NCBI RefSeq assembly: GCF_026151205.1
Contig: NC_087073.1
Span: 2,656,501-2,720,500 of the forward strand
Direction of reading: 5' to 3'
Origin: Bolinopsis microptera
Lineage: Eukaryota > Ctenophora > Tentaculata > Lobata > Bolinopsidae
Length of the DNA stretch: 64,000 nt
Of this stretch, positions 54,190 through 64,000 are shown in pieces. The notes below the pieces were generated by a model. That model was not told where the DNA came from. It worked only from the letters and a program-made list of their open reading frames with translations, and ran no database searches. The first letter of the stretch is position 1; each line of letters starts with the position of its first letter. A program made the position numbers and the translations under genes.

Positions 54190-56422
54190 AGTTGATTGAA
54201 GTATAGGGCAGTTGATGTAAACACTAAACATCGTCACAAAATTATACGAAATCGTAAATGGACACGTTCATGTTGAAGTTTAAGGATATTGGTAAACCAA
54301 AAAAAAATAGCTTGTTCAGAAGTTCTGGACATTAGCCACGTGACCCATACTTCCATATACACGGCTCAGAAATACAATTTATTGTTTTTAGGCACTATAA
54401 TGTAAAAAATGTCACATTTTTGTGACTGTGTTAACCATAGCTGCCCAATTAGCATTTTTTGGTTTAAAATATAGTAGATTAGGTCATTCTAACAATTATG
54501 ATACAACATTTGGCTAAAGGAAAGGGATCGAACGGTTTTAAGGCAATATTTTGTAAACTTTGTCACACTCAGAATACGATACCTCTTTTCTACTGTGAGG
54601 TGTCCTAAAAACCCTTTCAACTCATTATTTGATGGTTCTTCTACCAATCATAGCCCTAAAATATGTTGTTTTGAAAAGTTAGCAAATACATGCACTTATT
54701 GGGAAATGATGTAAATTCTGTCACATTATATGGAATTTAAAATTTTGGATGAATTGCCGAAATCATTTATATCTGATTTTGGTTTGGAAGGCGGGAAAAC
54801 TGTATATAAGGACGATGCACGGATAGAGCTGATTCATTTGAGGGCAGTTGATGTAAGAATTGTCACAATAATAATAAGGGCAGTTGATATGAAAGAAAAT
54901 CGATCTAACTAATGCAATGGCTGATGTGACGAAATTTACATTTCTTGACCCTATTTTGAAGAAACATGTCTCGATTAGAATTCAATATTCTTCCAGGAAT
55001 TATTAGTAGGTTATTATTCAGCAGATCATCAAGTTTGACAATTCTGAGTTTAATTATACGTAACTTACACAAGTTACCGAAATGTGACGAAATTCAATTT
55101 TCCTGCCCCAAAAGTATAATTTCAATGTAATGAAAAATGGGCATGGGTTTCTATATTTCCTTTATCTCTGAATTAATCATTTCAAACTGTAATTAGGACT
55201 GTTGATGTGAAAGAAAATGTATCTAAATTTTACAATGACGTATGTGACGAAATTTACATTTCTTGACCCTATTTTGAAGAACCATACCCCGATTAGAATT
55301 CAATATTCTTCCAGGAATTATTGGTAGGTTATTTTTCAGCAAATCAGAACTCAAGTTTAACAATGCTGAGTTTGATATCACTAATTTACCGAAATGTGAC
55401 GAAATTTACTTTTCCTGCCCCAACAGTATAATTTCAATGTGATGAAAAATGGGCATGGGTTTCTATATTTCCTGTATAAATCCATTCCAACTATAATAAG
55501 GGCAGTTGATATGAAAGAAAATCTATCTAACTAATGCAATGGCTGATGTGACGAAATTTACATTTCTTGCCCCTTTTTTGAAGAATCATACCTCAATTAG
55601 TATATAATGTTACTTTATCACCATCACTATGTCGATAAATTAGTTATTTTGCCAACACGGAGCAAATAAAGTTATAATATTTTTTTGTGACGAAATTTAC
55701 AAATTTTTACCCTGTTCAGGTGTTGAAATTTATCCAATGTTAACATATCACTGCCATATAATAATTTATATGACCGGCGTATGGTTGAAATATTGTTAAT
55801 TGATCCATAGTACGTAATATAGGGTGTTTAAGTTGGTATACTAATATTTACTCAATTTCACACATGTTGAGATATCATACAAATTTATGTGACTAAATTT
55901 ACCTATTTCTGCCTTCTGTATTTGTATTTGCCTATAACAATGAAATATGTGAACAATTCCAAACACATTCAGCTCACAAAATAATGCTAGACTATTCGGC
56001 ATTTCTTGTCAGGATGTCATAAACATCCCTCATATAAATTTCTTAAATGTGTGACGGAGTTTACATGGTGCTACCATTTAAGGCAAAAAGTCGCTAAATA
56101 TGTAGATAATAGTCATATACAGCTATTCTATGAATTGGAAATTCGAAAATTTGGTCAAACACGGTAACAAGGGGTCCATATAAACTCTGTCACGTTTTTA
56201 TAGTGTGACAAAGTTTACAACTCACTGCCGGCCGCATTTAAGCGATATCTTATCATCTGATAAAGATATCGTTATGCAACAAAGTTTATCTAGAGGATGA
56301 AACGATTATCTTAGGGTTAGAGGGTTTATATAGTTTCATAGTGTGACACATTTTACATCATCGTGCCATTCAGTAGGGTCATTAATATTTACCAATATCC
56401 TCAAACTTCAATGAACGTGTCC

Positions 56423-56578
56423 ATATACCTTACTATATACCTTACTACATACCTTACTACATACCTTACTACATACCTTACTACATACCTTACTACATAC
56501 CTTACTACATACCTTACTACATAATTACTACATACCTTACTACATACCTTACTACACCTGTATATCTTACTATATAAG
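56423..56578 (+). repeat. 12-bp minisatellite, right part
   Basis: Continuation of the TACCTTACTACA array of 50655-50993 beyond the inserted element; ends near TATAAGGAGGG. Bases 56579-58630 are AT-rich and show no gene; a 21-bp block with ATGAAACGAAAAGTTTT is duplicated near 57482-57520. Confidence 0.88.
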
Positions 56579-58634
56579 GAGGGTGCCTGTCCTTTTCTGA
56601 TATTCCTGACAATTCAAGATGTATATAAATCTATAGAATTACCCTCATAGAAGGTTTTGCTGAACTGGGGCTAGCTGAGCTTGTAATTTAATATTGAGGC
56701 ATATTATTCAATATTATAACTTAACACTATGATATTACAAGACATTGTGTGTAATGTGTATAAGGTCACATGTGTATAAACTAAAGTTACTCAATTTCAA
56801 TCCGTAGAGGGATTGAAATCCAGCTTGCCAATCATTCATTTGCCAAGATTCACCTTCTTTTGTTAAAAATAATCAAATATCGATAACTTATAGTATTGAA
56901 AGTCAATGCATTATCAATTTGCTATCTGATAATAATAATAATAATGAACTTTCTGTAAATATTTTTTCCTAATTTAAAAAAAAATACTACTTTCCGATGT
57001 TTTTGATACATAACATCATGAAAAACGTGTGATTCATAGTTACGAGTATGTCGATTGTCGATCTTATCTCACACAACGATACCAAGTAGTTATCTGATTA
57101 AAAAATTTAAAAAACAGTCGATGGTGCAAGAAGTTGTGGTATTAGATGTTTACCAGTGACCAATCAGTGAGGTCAGTGTGAGTGACACAAGTCACCATCG
57201 AGGTGCTGGTAGCCGAATATCCGGAGAAAACTTTGATGGAAGGAAAATTATGAAAATTTTCTACCGGTAGGACATTTTCAAATTTCAGCTTTCCAAGACC
57301 CAAATTTCACTGTTTTGACTCAATTTTTCTTCAATGACCATTTAATGAGTTCACTGAGAATGGCACAACTCACAAGACACAATTGAAGCACAAGATCTGG
57401 ATAAAGTTCATTGTTTTATACAGGTTACAGCCAGCGGCATAACGTTGCATGTTGAACAAACTCGTAAAGCCATGCGGAATACAATGAAACGAAAAGTTTT
57501 CAATGAAACGAAAAGTTTTATTTTACATTCCTTTAATCATAAATAAAATAAGAGCTTAAACCACGAGCTAGTCAGCTAATAGTAAACTTGAGGAAATATT
57601 TTTGGTGATTGTATATAATTATTTAAAAACTTTATTTGGTTGTTAGTATTTTTATTATGGTAAGTGGTTGAATTTAGTGAGACAAGGTCAGTTTCTCTAT
57701 TATCTTAGAAAAATTTCTACTTTACAGTAGGCAATGCTGAGTGGCAGGAATGAGGGACCAAAACGCTTGGGGCTTACAATGGCCCATTTACAAACCACTT
57801 CAGACATGGCAAATATGGGCAATAATGTACACGTCTAGAATATATGATCTTTTCATGAATGATAAGATTTACTCAACTAAATTCTCATAAAATTATACTT
57901 GATGCTTTTATTGCAGATCTAGCAGAACTTTTAAAAGACCCTTGTCAAATGTGGAGATTTTGGTAAGATCTGAGATAATATAGTGAAGCCAAATAAAAAC
58001 GATGGCTGTCTGATCGAGTGTGAAATATAAAATCATGAACTCAAAATGTTTATCTAACGTCATCAATGGAGAGATTCTAACTTTCATAATAAAGAAATTG
58101 ATTATTCTTCACAATACCACATTCATGATATTGAAACTTCAAGAAGCTCTCATTTGGTGGATATACTCAATATTTTCATCAAACTGTGGGAAAACTACAA
58201 GTTTGCGATAGTACAACTTTTACAAAAAGATTATATGTCTACTATGTCTAATGTCTATGAGCAGAGATAAATGCATATTTCAGTGGCACAAAAAAATTCT
58301 GATGCACGAATTCGAAGAAATGCTACGATATAAGAGGCAGCAGTTAAGAAACTTTAAGATTCAACATCACAGTATTACACACTGGCTTAAATACAAGCAT
58401 TAAAATGAAAAGCTTGAATAAGCATGATTGTATAATGTATACATACCAATTTATTTTAGCATAATTTGTCAACTACACAATCAGACCTTAACAAATTTCA
58501 TATTAGAGATTCGATAGCTGAGATCAAGCAAGCAAGTAACTGAATTATAAGACGTAAACTATAATCAGAAACATGAACCAGACAAATTATGAAAGGTCAC
58601 TTTCACCTACTTATATATTTAATACTAGTTTCCT

Positions 58635-58641
<7 letters not shown>

Positions 58642-58676
<35 letters not shown>

Positions 58677-59526
58677 GGGACCCCCAACCCATGTAGCTGA
58701 GACACCTCACAGCAAGTAGACCAAAGTGGCTCTTGCTTGTGAAAGGTGTATCAACTACCCGCCGAGGCGGTGGGTTGGGAGTCCCCCCTGGGATCATTTC
58801 GTCCGTAAAATTTTACACAATATAAAAGCTACAATAAATTATCTATACAATTTACATAAACAAACTTAAGAGAGCTCAAAGCTCGTCTTCTGAGGAATGA
58901 GATTGAAGGATACGTCATCCAGTCCAAGGTGCTGGGCTTTTTGTCTTCCTCTGATTCCCCTGAGTGCTATGAGTGTGCTTTGTAGCAGATCAAACCTGAA
59001 TCGTGTTCTGATGTGATTTTTGACCTGGCTCTTAGCTTCTTTATTGTGGTCAGCTATCCTTTCAGAAATACGATCTACAAACACAGTGCAGAGTGGGCCC
59101 ATACCTCCGGATGTTGTAAAGACTAGTGGGACAAAGGACCCCTTCTCTGACTGAAGTACTCTCTCCTCATAGAGATCTTTCTTCTCTTTCTCATGCGCAC
59201 TGTAGATTTTATCTAGTGGCTTAAATGTATTTGAGTCACAATTCGGATGAGTGACCCTGATGTCAAAGAATGTTCTTTCGAATGGTGCATACAGTCCAAC
59301 ACAGTGGCGTAACAACCGCCCCTGCTAACCCTGCTAGCAGGGGGGCGGCACCTTAGGGGGGCGGCATTTTCCTGGATTGTAGGTCTGATTTCACGGAAAA
59401 AGCGCCTTATTGGTGTACTACCCTGTCGAATTTAGCGTTCAGTCGACGTGAAAAAAATATTTGGGGTTCCATTGTTGCTTCAGGGGGCGGCAAAAAGGTG
59501 TAGGGGGCGGCAAAAAAAGTACCCGA

Positions 59527-59561
<35 letters not shown>

Positions 59562-59654
59562 GACACAAAATTTTAGGGGCGGAAAAGGGGCGGCAAATTT
59601 CAATCAGCAGGGGGGCGGCACAAAGTAACGTTACGCCACTGGTCCAACAGCTGC
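58642..59654 (-). mobile_element. 5'-truncated retroelement, minus copy, with hAT insert
   Basis: Flanked by TCCTCTAAATT at 58631-58641 and 59655-59665. It is a close relative of 19797-21732: on the minus strand it codes GLYAPFERTFFDIRV, FVPLVFTTSGGMG and ALRGIRG, stopping at 58866. Its 3' UTR ends in the same hairpin (arms 58771-58788 and about 58674-58691). A T run of about 30 follows in the sense direction (an A run on the plus strand). Unlike the other copy its frame in this part is unbroken (HEKEKKDLYEERVL). The insert at 59302-59641 interrupts its 5' end. Confidence 0.85.
59302..59641. mobile_element. hAT-type non-autonomous transposon
   Basis: Ends CAGTGGCGTAAC and GTTACGCCACTG, typical of hAT elements, flanked by a perfect 8-bp duplication GTCCAACA (59294-59301, 59642-59649), also diagnostic of hAT. 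The 340-bp body has GGGGCGGCA repeats and a run of about 30 T; it encodes nothing. Confidence 0.92.
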
Positions 59655-59835
59655 TCCTCTAAATTAGTATAACTTTGAACTTCTAACAACTGAATAAAAA
59701 TGAGGGAGCTAACAAAATAATTACTGTACAAAAATGATCTTTTAGTATCGATGATAGTAAGAACAAAGGTAGCACAAGTAGAATCAGGACGGATACTTGA
59801 TCATGTGAAAAGCAACAATAATAAGCTTGTCTGTG

Positions 59836-59991
59836 CTGAAGGGTACCCTTATTAAATTCCAGATCACTTAGCAGATTTTCTCCTCATTGAATGATAAATG
59901 TTTGATCGGAGGATAAATTCATTTCAAATGACGAAGGACCCAACACTGCCGGCTGCCAAAAGATCTGGAATCTTGTAGGGGTACCCTTCAG
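59836..59991. mobile_element. MITE-like inverted-repeat element, 156 bp
   Basis: Ends CTGAAGGGTACCC and GGGTACCCTTCAG; inner arms ATTCCAGATC and GATCTGGAAT also pair. Target duplication unclear. The rest of 59666-61428 is AT-rich without a gene, except hairpins at about 60016-60085 and 60812-60875. Confidence 0.6.
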
Positions 59992-60811
59992 GTACCTTTA
60001 ATACAGATTAATACACTGTTATGTAGACCTAAAGTTATGTAGACCTAAAGACTGTAGCACTGCACAGTTTTTAGGTCTACATAAGTATTGTATATATAAT
60101 AAGAACTATTCAGTGACTATGATGAGGAACTCAATTCTGTTAAGAATAATTTCATGGTAGCGCTCGATTTTTCTCGCCGATTTTTTGAATACGCGGCGGC
60201 GCGAAAAATTTATTTTTGAATCGCTTTAAAAACTTGTTTTAGTAATGTTAAAATATAAAATAACATTACCAAACAGCAATCAGATATAAAGATTTTTTGG
60301 GTAATTTTTCTCAAAGGAGATGTAGGAGCCAAATTAATTTTTACGCGCAAAAAAACTTTTTTAAAGATTTTTTGAAAATTTGACGAAGTAACATTGCATT
60401 GTCAATTTGGTTATTTCATTGATATCAGCATGTACAGCGTATCAAAAATATTAATTATTAGCAACCAGAATATAAACCTTTTATTTAAATTTATTCATTG
60501 AAATTTCCAAAAACATCAAAAACGGTTTTTTCGAATTAGAATCGTATCAGTGGTCAAAAATACGTTTTTAAAGATGTTCATGTTGACGGATGCTGCTTTA
60601 ATCTCGAGGCTACGAATTAGCGCGCGCCGCGCCGGGTAAATATATCAACAATGGACACATATTAAATTAGGTTGTGCTCTGGGTATCGAGCAAAAAATCC
60701 CCGGCCCCGCGGGCCCCGTAACAGCTTTTACTGTATATATTGACAAAAATCTGTTGAGAGTAATTCAGTTTCGAATTGAAAAATTATTGTACCACGTTGT
60801 GACCCCCACGG

Positions 60812-60875
60812 TGGTTTCACTACCCCTGTAGAGTTTCTACGATACAGGGGAGCCGCGCACTCGTGCGCGGCGGGT
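60812..60875. other. Two adjacent perfect hairpins
   Basis: CCCCTGTAGAG...ACAGGGG, immediately followed by the palindrome CCGCGCACTCGTGCGCGG. No gene context, so the role is unknown. Confidence 0.5.
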
Positions 60876-61428
60876 CATATTGTCAAGAAAACAACAATTT
60901 CAAGAAAACAACAATTTTATTTAGTATCAATTAAAGCAGACAAAAATATATTTCATATAATATATATAACTAGCACGAACTTTAGATCAGATATCTTAGG
61001 GGACTTGGAGTAGCAAGAGATTGACTAAAAGGTATATAACTTTTACAAAGATACGTCGAGAAGAATCCAGGGTGATACAGGATCGGAGAGTGCAGACCAA
61101 AAGTTTACGCACCCACCTTTGCCTCCTGAGTTCTTGGTTGGGTAGAAATTTATGCAAACTTGGTCGTTTATACTCCAAGTCCCTTTCTTAAAAGAAGTAG
61201 TATTAACTATGTCTAGAGTTAGCTTCGTTCAATAATAACAATATCAATATAATCAATATCAATACCAGATAAACCTACCGAATAGATTATTAAATATCAA
61301 TTAATTCATTCCGATAAAAAATTTTATAGATTCAGATATTTAACTTATCTAAAAACATTACAACAAATGTTTAAAAAGCGCCCAAAATCGATTTGAAAGA
61401 TTTTCTGTCTATAGTACAATCATGAGTA

Positions 61429-61555
61429 TTGTAGCGCGATGCGTTACTGTGCCACGCCGCGCACTCAATGAGGCTTCTCACAGCGACATTGGCTAGATCG
61501 GCGAGATGCGCTACTTTGCCGCGCCGAGCTGCCCTGAATTGACATCGTCAATTAA
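61429..61555 (+). mobile_element. GC-rich miniature element, longest copy (127 bp)
   Basis: Starts TTGTAGCGCGATGCGTTACT and ends TTGACATCGTCAATTAA. It contains two copies of GATGCG(T/C)TACT about 75 bp apart. The copy at 62509-62594 is the same with about 41 bp deleted between short GTG-like direct repeats. It is followed at 61556-61700 by AACTGCTGCT tandem repeats ending in an inverse GTTAGCAGCAGTT. Confidence 0.75.
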
Positions 61556-61739
61556 AGAAACTGCACTGCTAACTGCTGTTAACTGCTGCTATAACTGCTG
61601 CTAACTGCTGCTATAACTGCTGCTAACTGCTACTAACTGCTGCTAACTGCTGCAAACTAGAACTGCTGCTGTCGCGCGCGCCGTTAGCAGCAGTTAAAAA
61701 AAGCATTTTTTTTTGCTATTTTTTTTGCATTTTTTTTGT

Positions 61740-62153
61740 GTATGGAACCCATTGGAAAGGGCATTTTTAGATGTAAGAGTATTTCATGCTCAAGCTCCTT
61801 CCAATAAGGCTCTTGGATCTCCAACCACTATGTACAATAGCCACGAGAGACAGAAAAAGAATTTACACAATAAAAGGATTGTAGAAGTCGAACATGGGAC
61901 GTTTACACCGATAGTCCTATCAACCACTGGGGGTATGGGAAGGGAAGCTAATAAGTTCTTCAAGAAGTTAGCGGATAAACTATCTAGGAAATCAGGCCAA
62001 CGATATAGTGAGGCAATGACATTTATTAGGAAGAGAGTAAGATTTGACCTATTGAGAACAACAATCATAGCTCTTAGAGGAGAGAGAGGGTTTAAAAGTA
62101 GTAGTGCAATAAAAATAGCAGAATTAGATATAAATTTGGAGCCAGTTCTTTAA
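61740..62153 (+). pseudogene. Retroelement nuclease-like tail, third copy
   Basis: About 138 codons, open from a truncated 5' end: PLERAFLDVRVFHAQAPSNK, FTPIVLSTTGGMG, RKRVRFDLLRTTIIALRGER, stop at 62153. The same C-terminal domain as at 4644 and 21056, but diverged. No genuine start codon precedes it. The 3' UTR ends in a T-rich run next to the border of the duplicated segment at 62293. Confidence 0.8.
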
Positions 62154-62508
62154 ACTGGCTTACTTATACTACTTAAAGGGTGTTCAAGGGTTTTCTATTG
62201 AATTTATATTGAATTTTATATAGGGTAATTGTTATATTATGTGTATATTGTTTGAATAATTTTTATTTTTTAATATTTTTTTTTGCTACTGGCTTAACAA
62301 ATTCATGGGACGCAATAATATAGTTGGTATGCAAAGCATTTCGAAATTAGATAAATAAATACAAATTAAGCCTTTTCAGTCACATGCTATGCAAATGCAT
62401 GTTTTAAACTTTGGCAAATAAATCAAAGCCTGACATTTAATTGTGTGTTTCCCTTTGTGTCTAAATGCAATGTAAAGTAAATTAACTTTTCTTTTTTTGG
62501 TGCAGCAC

Positions 62509-62594
62509 TTGTAGCGCGATGCGTTACTGTGCTAGATCGGCGAGATGCGCTACTGTGCCGCGCCGAGCTGCCATGAATTGACATCGTCAATTAA
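62509..62594 (+). mobile_element. 86-bp miniature element with empty sister site
   Basis: Flanked by GTGCAGCAC at 62500-62508 and 62595-62603. The sister sequence at 5580-5592 has GTGCAGCAC once and no insert. Same ends as the 127-bp copy at 61429. It is too short for coding and has no clear RNA polymerase III boxes. Confidence 0.9.
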
Positions 62595-63854
62595 GTGCAG
62601 CACCTACTGACTTGACTCGAAAGAGCAAGCGACTCAATAATACCAAAGAGTCCTACTGAGTCTATCCTAAGATAGGTATATTGGAAGTCGTGAAAAGCCC
62701 ACGGCGGCATGTTGCAGGTATAGGGTCTCTAGAGGAGCTGTCCATATACCGCATAAAGAGTATAGAAGTAAGATTCTTTTATTGACACTAATGCTGCCTC
62801 GCGAGGTGCAATGCGGACAGACATAAGCCCTGGAAGAACCAGCAAAACCTGACAAGGATTCTCACCCTGTAAAGTAAATTAACTGTATTCATGTACTGTG
62901 TCAGCAGGAAGTTTACATCATTCTCTATCTTGAGTAAGAAGATGAGCTGGAACGAATTTTTGTTAAAGTTGTACGCAGTAAATGCGTGCTTGTAGATGCA
63001 TGCACCAAATATTGCGAAAACGCCTGCATACGTATTAAATTGGATGTGCTTTTGGCGGAGATGTAACCTGGGCCTTTGGCTTATCATAATTTAATTTGAC
63101 AGAAGCTAAAGGAAGGCAGCTCAAAAGGCCCAGTGCACTATCGACAAGATCAAGGACTCTAGTGCCAATATTGACTTTTCCGAACTCCTTTTCACCGATT
63201 GGCCCTGTGTGATCTCAGTGGTCCCAGTGAGCTGCACCCTACTGCTAAACGTCACATGATGATTTGTGTTTTAATGCTTATTAATTTAAACGATTATCCA
63301 GTTGATATAAAATATGACTTTTACTGTGGCCACAATGTGTGCCCCCATATGGAGAATAGAGCCCACGATGGCCACAGGTATCAGATCTCCAAGAGTCCAG
63401 ACAGGCGTTAACATAGTGCTATACTTTGCTAGATACTATATTTTAATGTTGAGTAGAGACAATTCGCATTCATTCAATGAAAAACTTGGGCTTAAAAATT
63501 ACAAGCTGCTTCACAATCGTTAACTATGAAGGCATCGACTTGTTTTCAAATTTGACAGAGACAAATGCACTTCTGTTTCATATTTTTTACTGTATTAAGC
63601 AATTGATTTATTGTAAACTTTGCCATCTTTCTCCTTTGCATTGTGGGGTGAGAACCCCCTGCCACCTCTACAAAAATACCTGAAATCTCCAATATACCAA
63701 TAAGTCTTGCAGAACTAAGGACAAGGGGAACTTCTGGATCCACCTTAACTGGTTGGATGTTTTTCAGTTTTTAAAAAATTGTTCAAACTTCTGAATGGTC
63801 CATTATATTGAAAATATCGCTTAATTTAATTTTATGCAAATCTAGGTTTTCAGC

Positions 63855-64000
63855 ATGTCAGTTGTCGAATCGGACTACTTAAAAAGGTGGATTGGTGCCC
63901 CAATTACTGATGCTTTAACAGAAGTTGCTTTGAAACGACCTGCTGACCCGATAGAGTATATTGCACTTTGGCTGCTTAAATATAAAGAAAACGAAGTTGT
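63855..64000 (+). CDS. DPY30-domain (DYDC-like) gene, second copy, partial
   Basis: The first 146 coding bases are identical to 7157-7302, encoding the whole DPY30 motif (YLKRWIGAPITDALTEVA, IEYIALWLLKYKEN). The window ends before the exon 1 donor, so whether the second copy is complete cannot be seen. Confidence 0.85.
   Translation, partial: MSVVESDYLKRWIGAPITDALTEVALKRPADPIEYIALWLLKYKENEV

Larger units (their letters stand above)
50994..56422. mobile_element. 5.4-kb inverted-repeat element, partly duplicated
   Basis: It starts GGACACGTTCATTGAAGTTT and ends with the inverse AAACTTCAATGAACGTGTCC, flanked by ATAT (50990-50993, 56423-56426) in the minisatellite. The same left end recurs at 54260, so 54260-56422 is a complete 2.2-kb unit, and 50994-54259 is a partial tandem copy (about 670 bp) split by a retroelement (51611-54189). 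The unit encodes no protein; it carries a GTGACRAARTTTAC motif about every 150 bp. It could be a non-autonomous DNA transposon. Confidence 0.75.
62293..64000 (+). other. Segmental duplication, copy 2 (cut by window end)
   Basis: High-identity direct repeat of 4508-7302. It lacks the 849-bp retroelement of copy 1 (single AAATAAATCAAAG near 62415), carries the family Y insertion with a 340-bp gap, and has the extra 86-bp element. It adds a 13-14-base word GTGCTTGTAGATGC near 62986. The high identity of intergenic parts says the duplication is recent. Confidence 0.9.

Noticed and set aside
56793-56821. ATTTCAATCCGTAGAGGGATTGAAAT resembles half of a CRISPR direct repeat
   Set aside because: It is a single imperfect palindrome in animal DNA with no repeats, spacers or cas genes.
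58020-58211. 63-codon frame in the 56.6-58.6 kb spacer
   Set aside because: AT-rich, no recognisable motif, no splice or duplicate support.

Overview
This is a stretch of animal nuclear genome, not bacterial or viral. Genes have spliceosomal introns with GT/AG junctions and metazoan protein families (DPY30-domain protein, F-box protein, C2orf81-like protein, WDR7/rabconnectin-3 beta, C2H2 zinc fingers). The DNA between them is AT-rich and full of nested transposons. The reverse-transcriptase families seen are those common in cnidarians, sponges and other aquatic invertebrates; a marine invertebrate is my best inference, and I cannot name the species.

Layout. 1-4.5 kb: RT scrap, a ~170-bp satellite and telomere-like (TCAGGG)n. 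4.5-7.8 kb: a segment carrying a small DPY30-domain gene; most of it recurs in direct orientation at 62.3-64 kb. 8.3-9.4 kb: single-exon F-box gene. 9.6-15.9 kb: a 14-exon gene joining a C2orf81-like N-terminus to two modules that resemble the dynein microtubule-binding domain. 16-23 kb: telomere-like hairpin element, GC-rich miniature elements, foldback elements, a 5'-truncated retroelement and a polyadenylated retroposon. 23.1-31.6 kb: a zinc-finger unit split by a nested stack (LINE, then retroposon, then a young Copia-type LTR element). 31.6-44.4 kb: tandem array of six C2H2 genes, three of them damaged, with a 2.6-kb satellite foldback element inserted. 44.6-50.4 kb, minus strand: 13 exons of a WDR7 homologue; its C-terminal exons were not found. 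50.6-56.6 kb: a 12-bp minisatellite split by a 5.4-kb terminal-inverted-repeat element that itself holds a retroelement. 56.6-64 kb: mostly non-coding, more retroelement and hAT insertions, then the second copy of the DPY30 segment.

The strongest novelties: (1) a dynein-free protein with two tandem dynein-MTBD-like modules; (2) several introns whose tandem arrays start, end or run through a splice junction, so splice sites were duplicated with the array; (3) two tiny GC-rich mobile elements (93 bp and 86-127 bp) shown to be mobile by target-site duplications and by the empty sister site in the duplicated segment; (4) foldback elements made of satellite DNA, some with G-tract ends; (5) retroelement copies ending in a strong hairpin plus a sense-strand T tract; (6) a recent Copia element whose pol lacks integrase and the RT catalytic core; (7) a non-coding element with a 14-nt motif every ~150 bp. 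The host genes are not an operon. DYDC-like, C2orf81-like and dynein-type domains point to cilia as a shared theme, which is inference from family membership only.
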